Shown here: piece after piece, positions 1 to 7,722 of the stretch
Layout: each line of letters starts with the position of its first letter
Numbering within the stretch: position 1 is the first letter of the stretch
Assembly: GCA_013364255.1 (NCBI GenBank)
Contig: CP054936.1
Coordinates: 6,280,353-6,344,352 of the forward strand
From: Streptomyces seoulensis
GTDB taxonomy: Bacteria; Actinomycetota; Actinomycetes; Streptomycetales; Streptomycetaceae
Reading direction: 5' to 3'
Length of the DNA: 64,000 nt
Translations under genes and position numbers: made by a program
The notes under the pieces: generated by a model
The model's database searches: none
Told to the model about the DNA's origin: nothing
What the model saw: the letters and a program-made list of their open reading frames with translations, nothing else

Positions 1-1
1 G

Positions 2-391
2 GCGCTGGACGCCTTCGGCCGGCAGGCCGGGATGGCGTTCCAGCTCATCGACGACGTGATCGGCATATGGGGCGACCCCGAGCGCACCGGCAAGCCGGCC
101 GGCGCCGACCTCGCCGCCCGCAAGAAGTCGCTGCCGGTGGTCGCCGCGCTCACCTCCGGCACCCCGGCGGCCGCCGAACTCGCCGAGCTGTACGCCCGGC
201 CGCACCAGGAAGGGGAGGAGGAGCGCACCACCGTGGCGGTGGAGCGGGCGGGCGGCCGGGACTGGGCCCAGTCGCAAGCGGCCGACCGGATGGCCCAGGC
301 GGTCCACGAACTGTCCCGGGCCGTCCCGGACCCCGCCGCGGCGGGCGGTCTGCTGGCCCTGGCCGAGTTCGTGACCAGGCGCACCAGCTGA
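2..391 (+). CDS. Polyprenyl diphosphate synthase, C-terminal fragment (5' end outside window)
   Basis: This is the last ~129 residues of an isoprenyl diphosphate synthase; the start lies upstream of base 1. The family condenses isopentenyl diphosphate with an allylic diphosphate to make C15-C20 or longer prenyl diphosphates in the cytosol. The second Asp-rich region is visible as FQLIDDVIGIWGD followed by GKPAGADL, with the Lys-rich KK of the usual K-S-LP segment (RKKSLPVV). The C-terminal helices end at residues FVTRRTS before TGA. The first Asp-rich motif and the chain-length-determining residues are missing from the window, so product length cannot be judged. A strong hairpin follows at 485-515. 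Confidence 0.85.
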   Translation, partial: ALDAFGRQAGMAFQLIDDVIGIWGDPERTGKPAGADLAARKKSLPVVAALTSGTPAAAELAELYARPHQEGEEERTTVAVERAGGRDWAQSQAADRMAQAVHELSRAVPDPAAAGGLLALAEFVTRRTS

Positions 392-710
392 GCCCGCCCC
401 GGGGCGGCGGCGCCACTCGATGACGCCGCGCCCCACGCACCACGGGTCCACAACTCCATAGGTCCCCAGGTCCACGACCCGGCAGGGAAGCCCCGCGGCG
501 GGGGCGGGGCTTCCCCCGGCGTGGTGGACGCAGGCCCCGGAGCCACCGGGTCCGTACGGCTCCTGACCCCGTACGGCCCCCGGCGGCTCCGGCCCGGCGG
601 GTCCCGCACTTCCCCACGGTGTGCGGGGCCCGCTCCTCACTGCGCGCCGCCTCCCAGGTACGCTCAACTTCCTTGTTCCCGAGGCTTTTTGAAGGAGAAG
701 GGGCGGAAGG
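392..710. other. Intergenic stretch with terminator; no gene seen
   Basis: These 319 bases hold a strong hairpin at 485-515 that probably ends the prenyl synthase transcript, and the GAAGGAG ribosome binding site (about 690-697) of the GNAT gene. Open frames crossing it on either strand have no recognisable protein content. Confidence 0.6.
485..515 (+). terminator. Intrinsic-type hairpin after prenyl synthase
   Basis: A perfect 12-bp stem (gggaagccccgc paired with gcggggcttccc) closes a 7-base loop. It has no U-tract, as is usual for Streptomyces terminators. Confidence 0.6.
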
Positions 711-1367
711 ATGGGTGTGGTGATTCGGGCGGCGGGCGCCGACGACCGGGAGCTGGTCGTGCGGCTGCTGGACGAGGCGTTCCAGGACGACCCGGTGAGC
801 GGCTGGGTCTTTCCCGGGCAGGACTACCGCCGCCGGACCCACCACCGGCTGATGGCCGCGTTCACCGACATCGTGTTCGCCGAGGGCCGCATCGATGTCA
901 CCGAGGACGGCTCGGCGTGCGCGCTGTGGCTGTCCGTGCCCGCGAACGGCCACGAGGAACCGGAGGCGGACGCCGTCGCGGGCGCGTCCACCGGCACGGG
1001 CGAGGCCGACGACGCGGTGCGGCTGCGGGAGGCCGTCGACCCGGCGAACCCCCGGGTGGAGGAGATAGCCCGGCTGCTGGCCGGGACCCACCCGGCCGGC
1101 CGTGCCCACGAGTACCTGTGGATGATCGGCGTCGCACCCAGGCGCCAGGGCGAGGGCCTGGGCGCCGCGCTGATCCGGCACGTCCTGGACCGCTGCGACC
1201 GCGAGGGGCTGCCGGCCTATCTGGAGGCCAGCAGCCCCCGCAGCGCCAAGCTCTACGAACGCCTCGGCTTCGCCGCCACCGGCCGCACCCTCGACCTGCC
1301 GGACGGCCCGAAGATGTGGCCGATGTGGCGCGAGCCGGCAGCCGCGACGCCGTCCCCAGGCAACTGA
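711..1367 (+). CDS. GNAT family N-acetyltransferase
   Basis: A 218-residue Gcn5-related acetyltransferase, expected to move an acetyl group from acetyl-CoA to an unknown amine. The acetyl-CoA binding motif A is seen near residues 141-155 as VAPRRQGEGLGAALI, and motif B follows as YLEASSPRSAKLYERLGF. The N-terminal half carries an acidic, Gly/Ala-rich insertion (residues ~85-105) that replaces the usual strand-loop and is probably disordered. The ATG is preceded by GAAGGAG about 12 bases away. Its TGA lies inside a three-copy 32-bp array (1347-1442) shared with the convergent VOC gene, so the C-terminal PAAATPSPGN tail may be a product of that repeat. Confidence 0.85.
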   Translation: MGVVIRAAGADDRELVVRLLDEAFQDDPVSGWVFPGQDYRRRTHHRLMAAFTDIVFAEGRIDVTEDGSACALWLSVPANGHEEPEADAVAGASTGTGEADDAVRLREAVDPANPRVEEIARLLAGTHPAGRAHEYLWMIGVAPRRQGEGLGAALIRHVLDRCDREGLPAYLEASSPRSAKLYERLGFAATGRTLDLPDGPKMWPMWREPAAATPSPGN

Positions 1368-1442
1368 CCGCCATCTCAGCGCCGTCCCCCGACAACTGAC
1401 CGCCGTCTCAGCGCCTTTCCCGGGAAACCGGCCGCTGTCTCA
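1347..1442. repeat. Three-copy 32-bp tandem repeat spanning two convergent gene ends
   Basis: Units at 1347-1378, 1379-1410 and 1411-1442 share the core aactgaccgcc-tctcagc; the third is more diverged. The stop of the GNAT gene (1365-1367) lies in unit 1 and the stop of the convergent VOC gene (1440-1442) in unit 3. Confidence 0.75.
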
Positions 1443-2186
1443 GCGGCGTCCGGCGGCGGGCAGTCCGCCCGTCTCCGGGTCCCGCCCGGTCAGGCAGTAC
1501 AGACCGCCGGCCGGGTCGCGCAGCACGGTCCAGTGGGGATGGTCGGCCACCCGGGTCGCGCCCAGCCGCTCGTGGTCGGCACGGGTGGCGGCGAGGTCCG
1601 CGCAGGCGAGGTCGAGATGGGCGGCCGCGGGCCGCTCCTCGTCCAGACGTTGCAGCAGGACCCGGACCGGAAGCCCGGCCGGCGGCGTGAGGACGTGGAA
1701 CTCGGGCCGGGAGCCCGGCAGCGACTCCCAGTCGTCCAGCAGCGCGCTCCAGAAGGCGACTTCGGCGCCCCAGGCGGACGGCGGGACGTCGAGGCACACC
1801 TGGTCGAGCCGACTGCCGCAGACGACGGGCGGGCGCGCCGACTCCCCGTCCCAGGGCACCGCGCAGAACGACTGCCCGCCAGGGGAGCGCAGAACGGCCC
1901 AGTCTCCGTGGTCGGCGACGACCGCGGCCCCGAGCCGTACCGCCGCGGCCCGCAGGCCCGGAACGTCGTCGCCGACGAGGTCGAGATGCGCGCCGCCGTC
2001 CCCCGAGGCGACGGCCTGCGCCTTGACGCACGCGTCCGAACCGCCCGGCAGCAGGGTGACGAACTCGCCCTCGTCGCCCCGGAGTCCGGACAGCCGGGTG
2101 CCGGTCACGGCGATCCAGAACTCCAGGGCGCGCGCGAACCGCTCGGCGGGCCGGTCGACGAAGGCGTACGTCCAACGGATGCTCAT
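1440..2186 (-). CDS. Two-domain VOC (glyoxalase/bleomycin-resistance fold) protein
   Basis: A 248-residue protein made of two vicinal-oxygen-chelate halves. Each half has the F-x-x-A-L-x-F-W start (ERFARALEFWIAVTG; AEVAFWSALLDDW), a central H-LDL strand (AHLDLVGDD; AHLDLACADL) and the closing D-P-GG or SPGGQSFC turn (RDPAGGLYCLTG). Streptomyces has many such proteins annotated as VOC or glyoxalase-like; substrates are mostly unknown and I cannot assign one. Each half keeps the His of the HLDL strand, but a full metal-binding set is not obvious. The ATG at 2184-2186 (MSIRWTYAFVDRP) gives the normal family N-terminus; upstream codons in frame are unlike protein. It is convergent with the GNAT gene. 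Confidence 0.85.
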   Translation of the reverse strand: MSIRWTYAFVDRPAERFARALEFWIAVTGTRLSGLRGDEGEFVTLLPGGSDACVKAQAVASGDGGAHLDLVGDDVPGLRAAAVRLGAAVVADHGDWAVLRSPGGQSFCAVPWDGESARPPVVCGSRLDQVCLDVPPSAWGAEVAFWSALLDDWESLPGSRPEFHVLTPPAGLPVRVLLQRLDEERPAAAHLDLACADLAATRADHERLGATRVADHPHWTVLRDPAGGLYCLTGRDPETGGLPAAGRR

Positions 2187-2509
2187 GCCGTGATCGTAGG
2201 ACGGCGGCGGAGCGGGCGTTCGGTCATGAAGAGTGATGCCCTCGACCATCGCGGAGGGTTCCCCGGCACCCGTTGTGGAGGGCCACTGCTGTCGTCCGAC
2301 GGCTCGAGCTCCGCGCCGACCGAACCCGCCCGCTCCCACACCCGACGTCGCGCGTCGTTCTGAAAGACGGGGGGCAGGGCCTGATGGGTGACAGGAAAGA
2401 CGACCGCACCCGGCCTCATGGCCACCGTGTTCGGCGGCCCGCGGACCGGGTGCGGGCAGGTAGGTGATGCGAACCCGCGTCACCGCGGGGCGCGTCGCCT
2501 GGCCGGAGA
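2187..2509. other. Intergenic stretch; weak hairpin only
   Basis: These 323 bases lie between the VOC start and the sodN stop. I see no credible gene. A small hairpin (cccgcg-tcac-cgcggg, 2474-2489) sits 21 bases beyond the sodN stop and may be its terminator. The promoter of the VOC gene must lie in the low-coordinate half, but no clear -35/-10 pair is visible. Confidence 0.5.
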
Positions 2510-2905
2510 TCAAGCCTTCTTGGTCTCCCAGAAGATCTTGTCGATCTGGGCGATGTGGTCCAGGGCCTTCTGGCCCGTCGCCGGGTCGGTGGAGGCCTTG
2601 GCGGCGGAGAGGGCCTTCAGCGTGTCGTTGACCAGCTGGTGCAGCTCCGGGTACTTCTCGAAGTGCGGGGGCTTGAAGTAGTCGCTCCACAGCACGGAGA
2701 CGTGATGCTTGGCCAGCTCGGCGCGCTGCTCCTTGATGACGGTGGCACGCGCCTGGAAGTGCGGGTCGTCGTTGCCGGCCATCTTCTCCTGGACGGCCTT
2801 CACCGACTCCGCCTCGATGCGGGCCTGGGCCGGGTCGTACACGCCGCAGGGCAGGTCGCAGTGCGCGCTGACCTTGACCTTGGGGGCAAACAGGCGGGAA
2901 AGCAT
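2510..2905 (-). CDS. sodN: Nickel superoxide dismutase (NiSOD)
   Basis: Disproportionates superoxide to oxygen and peroxide in the cytoplasm with a Ni centre. The 131-residue precursor has a 14-residue leader (MLSRLFAPKVKVSA) followed by the mature N-terminus HCDLPCGVYDP, the nickel hook in which His1, Cys2 and Cys6 bind the metal. The rest matches the four-helix body (HHVSVLWSDYFKPPHFEKYPEL). Cleavage between Ala14 and His15 is needed before Ni can bind, and the likely peptidase gene sodX is divergent next door. The ATG is set by AGGAAGGA just upstream. In S. coelicolor nickel activates NiSOD while Nur represses the Fe enzyme. I see no clear Nur box here. Identification is close to certain from the hook. 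Confidence 0.98.
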   Translation of the reverse strand: MLSRLFAPKVKVSAHCDLPCGVYDPAQARIEAESVKAVQEKMAGNDDPHFQARATVIKEQRAELAKHHVSVLWSDYFKPPHFEKYPELHQLVNDTLKALSAAKASTDPATGQKALDHIAQIDKIFWETKKA

Positions 2906-3050
2906 GGAGCATTCCTTCCTCGTGATCGTCTTCTCAGGTGGGACATTACTCCCTGCGAGACGTGTTTTCTCGGGTGCCCCCTTGGGCTTAGGACAAAAGT
3001 CCAGGGTCAGACTGAGACTGGTGGAGGAACGGACCGGGGAGGTGCCGGGG

Positions 3051-3485
3051 ATGCCGGAGCTGTCGCAGGAGACCGAGCGCGGGGCCGGCGTGGTGCCCTT
3101 CGGGCTGGCCGAGGTGACCGGGCCGTCCATGGTGCCGACGCTGTACCACGGGGACCGGCTGGTGGTGCGGTACGGGGCCCGGATCCGACCGGGTGACGTG
3201 GTGGTGCTGCGCCATCCGTTCCAGCAGGACCTGCTGGTCGTCAAGCGGGCGGCCGAGCGGCGCGAGGGCGGTTGGTGGGTGCTCGCGGACAACGCCTGGG
3301 CCGGGGGCGACAGCACCGACTACGGCACCGTCCCGGAGGAGCTGGTGCTCGCGAAGGTGTGGTTCCGCTACCGGCCGCGGCGGCCCGTTCAGCGCTCCGG
3401 GCCGGCGCTGGTGCGCTGGGCGCTGTCGGCGGTCAGGCCCGTGCTCGCCGACCGGTCGGCCTCCAGGCGCTTGCGGGCGCGGTAG
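3051..3485 (+). CDS. sodX: NiSOD maturation peptidase, S26/S24 signal-peptidase fold
   Basis: A 144-residue serine peptidase of the nickel-type SOD maturation family, expected to remove the SodN leader. The catalytic Ser is in EVTGPSMVPTL (near residue 27) and the general-base Lys in LLVVKRAAER (near residue 66). The box GWWVLADNAW-GGDSTDYG is the usual C-terminal signal-peptidase signature. There is no membrane segment, in keeping with a cytoplasmic substrate. The start ATG at 3051 is preceded by GGGGAGG with 8-base spacing; longer in-frame starts run back through sodN and have no such site. The gene is divergent from sodN with about 145 bases between. Its last 97 bases overlap the convergent CGNR gene. 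Confidence 0.93.
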   Translation: MPELSQETERGAGVVPFGLAEVTGPSMVPTLYHGDRLVVRYGARIRPGDVVVLRHPFQQDLLVVKRAAERREGGWWVLADNAWAGGDSTDYGTVPEELVLAKVWFRYRPRRPVQRSGPALVRWALSAVRPVLADRSASRRLRAR

Positions 3486-4018
3486 GCGGCCACGTTGGCC
3501 CGGGTGGCGCAGCGGTCGGAGCAGTAGCGGCGCGAGCGGTTGGTGGAGGTGTCGAGGTAGGCGTTGCGGCAGGGCGCGGCCTCGCACAGGCCCAGCCGGT
3601 CCACGCCGTACTCGGTCAGGTGGAAGGCGAGGCCCATCGCGGCGATCGCCGCGTAACCGGCCGTGGCGTTCGACGGGTGGTCGGCCAGGTGCATGTGCCA
3701 CAGCGGGCGGCCGTCCTCGTCGCGGTGGTCGTGCCCCGAGATCTGCGGGCTGACCGGGAACTCCAGCAGCAGTGAGTTCAGCAGCGCCACGGCCAGCGTC
3801 TCGTCGCCCTGGTCGGCCGCCTCGAAGACCGCCCGCAGCCTCGCCCGCACCGAGCGGAAGCGGGTCACGTCGGCCTCGGCGGCGCGGCGGGCCGCCGAGC
3901 CGTTGGCGCCGAACAGGTCGCGCACCGCCTCCACCGACGTCAGGGTGTCCTTGCCCCGGGCCGGTTCCTCGGTGTTGACGAGACGGACGGCGTAGTCCGA
4001 GTAATAGGCCAGTTCCAC
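3389..4018 (-). CDS. CGNR zinc-finger / ABATE domain protein, probable regulator
   Basis: A 209-residue protein with an N-terminal ABATE domain (MELAYYSDYAVRLVNTEEP start) and a C-terminal CGNR zinc finger. In the finger, four Cys ligands are seen in LGLCEAAPCRNAYLD and RRYCSDRCATRANVAAYRAR. Members are thought to be stress-linked DNA-binding regulators, but few are studied. The start is a GTG (complement of 4016-4018) with AAGGAC in front. The tail after the finger (residues ~185-209) is Ser/Ala-rich and is coded by the 97 bases that also code, on the other strand, for the end of SodX; one of the two C-termini is probably non-essential. It is divergent from the methyltransferase gene. Confidence 0.88.
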   Translation of the reverse strand: MELAYYSDYAVRLVNTEEPARGKDTLTSVEAVRDLFGANGSAARRAAEADVTRFRSVRARLRAVFEAADQGDETLAVALLNSLLLEFPVSPQISGHDHRDEDGRPLWHMHLADHPSNATAGYAAIAAMGLAFHLTEYGVDRLGLCEAAPCRNAYLDTSTNRSRRYCSDRCATRANVAAYRARKRLEADRSASTGLTADSAQRTSAGPER

Positions 4019-4118
4019 TTGTAGTCCTTACCGGTGTGCTCTAGGGTCGTGAGCGCGACCGTGTAACAGACGGTCGTGCTTCCAGGGTATTACGCGACCT
4101 ACGTCAGGGAGGGCGACG

Positions 4119-4895
4119 ATGACGGACACGAGCGCGGACATCACCACGGCGGGGACCGACTGGCGGGCCTGGCAGGAGAGCTGGGACCGGCAGCAGGAGT
4201 GGTACATGCCCGACCGGGAGGACCGCTTCAGCGTCATGCTCGACATGGTGGAGGCCCTCGTCGGCACCGCGCCGCGCGTGCTCGACCTCGCCTGCGGCAC
4301 GGGCACCATCACCGCCCGCCTGCTCGCCCGCCTCCCCGAGGCCACCAGCACCGGCGTCGACCTCGACCCGGCGCTGCTCGCCATCGCCCGCGGCACCTTC
4401 GAGGGCGACGAGCGGGTCTCCTTCGTCACCGCCGACCTGAAGGACCCCGACTGGACGGCGCGGCTGCCGCACGGCTCCTACGACGCCGTCCTGACCGCGA
4501 CGGCCCTGCACTGGCTGCACAGCGAACCCCTCGCGGCCCTCTACGGATCGGTCGCGGGACTGGTCCGCGACGGCGGCGTCTTCATGAACGCGGACCACAT
4601 GATCGACGACACCACCCCGCGGATCAACGCCGCCGAGCGCGCCCAGCGGCACGCCCGCATGGATCAGGCCAAGCAGGCGGACGCCCTGGACTGGGCCGAG
4701 TGGTGGCAGCTGGCCGCGCAGGACCCGGTGCTGGCCGGGCCGACCGCCCGCCGGTTCGAGATCTACGGCGAGCACGCCGACGGCGACATGCCCCCGGCCG
4801 CCTGGCACGCGCGGGTGCTGCGCGAGAAGGGCTTCGCGGAGGCCCGCCCGGTGTGGTGCTCCCCGTCGGACACGCTGCTGCTGGCGCTGAAGTAG
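4119..4895 (+). CDS. Class I SAM-dependent methyltransferase
   Basis: A 258-residue Rossmann methyltransferase. Motif I is VLDLACGTGTITARLL (near residues 52-67), motif II ends in GVDLD, and a motif III-like DAVLTATALHWL follows; the last resembles trans-aconitate methyltransferase relatives. The N-terminal DWRAWQESWDRQQEWYMPDRE and the C-terminal half are typical of a large actinobacterial group with no known substrate, so no reaction beyond SAM-dependent methylation is claimed. The ATG has AGGGAGG six bases upstream. It is divergent from the CGNR gene and converges on the glutamate-type transporter, separated by a 36-bp perfect palindrome. Confidence 0.87.
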   Translation: MTDTSADITTAGTDWRAWQESWDRQQEWYMPDREDRFSVMLDMVEALVGTAPRVLDLACGTGTITARLLARLPEATSTGVDLDPALLAIARGTFEGDERVSFVTADLKDPDWTARLPHGSYDAVLTATALHWLHSEPLAALYGSVAGLVRDGGVFMNADHMIDDTTPRINAAERAQRHARMDQAKQADALDWAEWWQLAAQDPVLAGPTARRFEIYGEHADGDMPPAAWHARVLREKGFAEARPVWCSPSDTLLLALK

Positions 4896-4924
4896 ACCGC
4901 GCACCGGCCCCCCGGGCGCACGCG

Positions 4925-4960
4925 GAAGGGGCGGTACGGAGATCTCCGTACCGCCCCTTC
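4925..4960. terminator. 36-bp perfect palindrome, bidirectional terminator
   Basis: The two 18-base halves are exact reverse complements around agatct, with no loop. It lies between the convergent methyltransferase and ABC transporter genes, 29 bases past one stop and 15 past the other, so it fits a shared terminator. Confidence 0.8.
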
Positions 4961-4975
4961 GCCGTCATGCGCCGG

Positions 4976-5782
4976 TTACAGCACCTTGGACAGGAACGAC
5001 TGGGTGCGCTCGTGCCGCGGGTTGGTCAGCACCTCGCGCGGGTGGCCGGACTCGACCACCACGCCGTCGTCCATGAAGACGAGGTTGTCGCCCACCTCGC
5101 GGGCGAAGCCCATCTCGTGGGTGACGACGACCATCGTCATGCCGGACTCGGCCAGGTCGCGCATGACGTCGAGGACGTCGCCGACCAGCTCCGGGTCGAG
5201 CGCCGAGGTCGGCTCGTCGAACAGCATCAGCTTCGGGTCCATGGCCAGGGCCCGGGCGATCGCCACCCGCTGCTGCTGGCCGCCGGACAGCTGCGAGGGG
5301 TAGTGGCCGGCCCGGTCGGCCAGGCCCACCCGCTCCAGCAGGCCCATCGCCCGCTCCCGGGCCTCTCCCTTGCCGACGCCCTTGACCTGGACCGGTGCCT
5401 CCATGACGTTCTCGACGGCCGTCATGTGCGGGAACAGGTTGAAGCGCTGGAAGACCATGCCGATGTCCCGGCGTTTCATGGCGACCTCGCGGTCGCGCAG
5501 CTCGTAGAGCTTGTCGCCGCTCTGGCGGTAGCCGACGAGGTCGCCGTCGACGTACAGCCGGCCCGCGTTGATCTTCTCCAGGTGGTTGATGCACCTGAGG
5601 AAGGTCGACTTGCCGGAGCCGGAGGGGCCGATGAGGCAGAACACCTCGCCCGGCCTGACCTCCAGGTCGATGCCCTTGAGGACCTCCACCTGGCCGAAGG
5701 ACTTGTGCACGCCCTCCGCCCTGACCATCGCGACGGAGGCGTCGCGGGGGGTGGCGTCCTGCTTCGTGAGCTTGTCGCTCAT
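4976..5782 (-). CDS. Polar amino acid ABC transporter ATPase (GlnQ/GluA type)
   Basis: A 268-residue nucleotide-binding protein that drives uptake of a polar amino acid, most likely glutamate or glutamine. It has Walker A GPSGSGKST (near residues 51-59), the Q-loop in GMVFQRFNLFPHMT, the signature LSGGQQQRVAIARAL, Walker B LMLFDEPTSALD and the switch His in VVVTHEM. The NLFPHMTAVENV segment is typical of the polar-amino-acid branch. The ATG at 5780-5782 overlaps the permease stop by four bases (ATGA), showing translational coupling. It is the last gene of a three-gene minus-strand operon (binding protein, permease, ATPase). Confidence 0.93.
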   Translation of the reverse strand: MSDKLTKQDATPRDASVAMVRAEGVHKSFGQVEVLKGIDLEVRPGEVFCLIGPSGSGKSTFLRCINHLEKINAGRLYVDGDLVGYRQSGDKLYELRDREVAMKRRDIGMVFQRFNLFPHMTAVENVMEAPVQVKGVGKGEARERAMGLLERVGLADRAGHYPSQLSGGQQQRVAIARALAMDPKLMLFDEPTSALDPELVGDVLDVMRDLAESGMTMVVVTHEMGFAREVGDNLVFMDDGVVVESGHPREVLTNPRHERTQSFLSKVL

Positions 5783-6720
5783 GCGCCCACGGCTCCCTTC
5801 GGCCGGCCGATGGAGAACATGTTGGCCTTGACCTTCTGCCACGGCGTCGGCGGCAGGCTGCGGCTGGAACCGCGCGCGTAGTAGCGCTCGATGTAGTACT
5901 GGCCCACGCTGAGCACCGAGGTGAGGATCAGGTACCAGGCGGCGGCGAGGAAGTACATCTCCACCGGGGAGCCGGAGACCGTGCCGATGTCCTGGGCGTA
6001 GCGGAACAGCTCCGCGAACTGCACCTGCGCCACGAGCGAGGTCGTCTTCAGCATGTTGATCACTTCGTTGCCCGTCGGCGGCACGATCACCCGCATGGCC
6101 TGCGGGATGACGATGCGGCGCAGGGTCTTGCCGTGGCTCATGCCCAGCGCGTGGGCGGCCTCGGTCTGGCCCTCGTCGACGGCGAGCAGGCCGGCGCGGC
6201 AGATCTCCGCCATGTACGCCGCCTCGTTCAGACCCAGGCCGAGCAGCGCCGTCAGCAGCGGCGTCATGAAGTTCGACCAGTAGTCCTTGTAGAACGGCAT
6301 CAGGTTGATGTACTCGAAGACCAGGCCCAGGTTGAACCAGAGGAACAGCTGGACCAGGACCGGGGTGCCGCGGAAGAACCAGATGTAGAACCAGGCGATG
6401 GACGAGGTCACCGGGTTCTTCGACAGGCGCATCACCGCGAGGACGATGCCGCCGACGATGCCGATCAGCATCGACAGGACCGTCAGCAGGAGGGTCTTGC
6501 CGACGCCGGTGGTGATCCGGTCGTCGAAGAAGTAGTCGGGGACCGCGTGCCAGTTGATCTTGCCCTGGCCGAACGCGTAGACGACCGCGACGAGCAGGGC
6601 GATCGCGATGACGGCGGTGACGTACCGCCCGTAGTGGCGGACCGGGATGGCCTTGACGGCCTGCGGCCCGGCGGGGGGCGTGCCCTGGGGCTCCGCCGTC
6701 TTGTCGATGTCAGCACTCAC
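5779..6720 (-). CDS. Polar amino acid ABC transporter permease (HisM/GlnP type)
   Basis: A 313-residue inner-membrane subunit. After a ~30-residue cytoplasmic leader there are about five hydrophobic segments (YVTAVIAIALLVAVVYAF; TLLLTVLSMLIGIVGGIVLA; and others) and the EAA loop EAAHALGMSHGKTLRRIVIPQAM that docks on the ATPase. The long first periplasmic loop, INWHAVPDYFFDDRITTGV, is common in single-permease glutamate/glutamine systems, so the pore is probably a homodimer. The start is GTG (6718-6720). The binding-protein stop is 33 bases upstream and the ATPase start overlaps the 3' end. Confidence 0.92.
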   Translation of the reverse strand: MSADIDKTAEPQGTPPAGPQAVKAIPVRHYGRYVTAVIAIALLVAVVYAFGQGKINWHAVPDYFFDDRITTGVGKTLLLTVLSMLIGIVGGIVLAVMRLSKNPVTSSIAWFYIWFFRGTPVLVQLFLWFNLGLVFEYINLMPFYKDYWSNFMTPLLTALLGLGLNEAAYMAEICRAGLLAVDEGQTEAAHALGMSHGKTLRRIVIPQAMRVIVPPTGNEVINMLKTTSLVAQVQFAELFRYAQDIGTVSGSPVEMYFLAAAWYLILTSVLSVGQYYIERYYARGSSRSLPPTPWQKVKANMFSIGRPKGAVGA

Positions 6721-6753
6721 GGGTGTTGCCTCTCAGCGGCCGCGCGGGGGCGG

Positions 6754-7722
6754 TCACTTGCCGCCGTTGACGGCGGACTGCTTGACGGCGCCGTCCTCGG
6801 CGCCCCACTTCGCCAGGATCTTCTGGTACTCGCCGTTCTTGATGATCGCGTCCATCGCGGCCTTGAGCGCGTCGCGCAGCTGCGTGCTGTCCTTGGCCAC
6901 GGCGATGCCGTACGGGGCCGCCTCGACCTGGTCGCCGACGATCTGGAAGTCCTTGCCGCCGCCGGAGGTCTTGACCGCGTAGGCGGCGACCGGGAAGTCG
7001 GCGGAGACGGCGTCGGCGCCGCCCGAGCGCAGGCGGGTCTCGGCCTGCTGGTTGTCGTCGAACGCCTGGATGGTGAGCTTCTCGCCGCCCGGACACTTCT
7101 TCGCCTCGGCCTTGGCGAGGTCCTCCGAGACCGTGCCGCGCTCCACGGCGATCTTCTTGCCGCACAGGTCGGACCAGGAGGTGATGCCCTTGGTGTCGCC
7201 CTTGCGGGTGTAGATGGAGACGCCGGCCTGGAGGTAGTCGACGAAGTCGACGCCCTCGCCGACCTTCTTGCCCGTGGTCGAGTCCACGCCGTCCTGACGG
7301 TTCTTGTTGTCCGTCATCGCCGACATCGCCATGTCGTAGCGGTTGGAGCGCAGACCGGTGAGCAGGGCGTCGAAGGTGCCGTTCTGGAAGTCGAACGTCA
7401 CCCCGAGCTGCTTGCCCATCGCCTCGGCGAGGTCCGGGTCGATGCCGGCGGTCTTGCCGGAGGCGTCCTTGAACTCGACCGGCGCGTAGGAGATGTCGGA
7501 GCCGACCCGGATGACGCCCTTGTCGCGGATCGAGGCCGGGAGCTTGCCGGCCAGCGGGGCGGAGGCGGACGACGCGTTGTCGGACGACTTGTCCGTGTCC
7601 TTGGTGTCCTTGGTCTGGTCACCGCAGCCGGTGAGCATCAGGGCGCCTGCGACCGCGAGCGCACCGACCGCTGCCAGACGGGAGTGCGCGGCGGTCGTAC
7701 GACGGGTGGAGCGTGCGGTCAT
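6754..7722 (-). CDS. Polar amino acid ABC transporter substrate-binding lipoprotein
   Basis: A 322-residue solute-binding protein (SBP_bac_3 fold) anchored outside the membrane by lipid. The Arg-rich signal peptide ends in the lipobox LTGC (Cys about residue 32), then a Ser/Asp-rich linker to residue ~58. The binding fold starts KGVIRVGSDISYAPVEFKD and includes GIDPDLAEAMGKQLG and the hinge AVERGTVSEDLAKAEAKKC. This is the family layout for glutamate/glutamine binding. The ATG is preceded by GGAGGA. It is the first gene of the transporter operon and is followed by a 33-base gap, in which partial termination could give extra binding-protein mRNA. Confidence 0.92.
   Translation of the reverse strand: MTARSTRRTTAAHSRLAAVGALAVAGALMLTGCGDQTKDTKDTDKSSDNASSASAPLAGKLPASIRDKGVIRVGSDISYAPVEFKDASGKTAGIDPDLAEAMGKQLGVTFDFQNGTFDALLTGLRSNRYDMAMSAMTDNKNRQDGVDSTTGKKVGEGVDFVDYLQAGVSIYTRKGDTKGITSWSDLCGKKIAVERGTVSEDLAKAEAKKCPGGEKLTIQAFDDNQQAETRLRSGGADAVSADFPVAAYAVKTSGGGKDFQIVGDQVEAAPYGIAVAKDSTQLRDALKAAMDAIIKNGEYQKILAKWGAEDGAVKQSAVNGGK

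Noticed and set aside
2388..2467. Possible small gene in the VOC-sodN gap
   Set aside because: No RBS, short, and no codon-position pattern.
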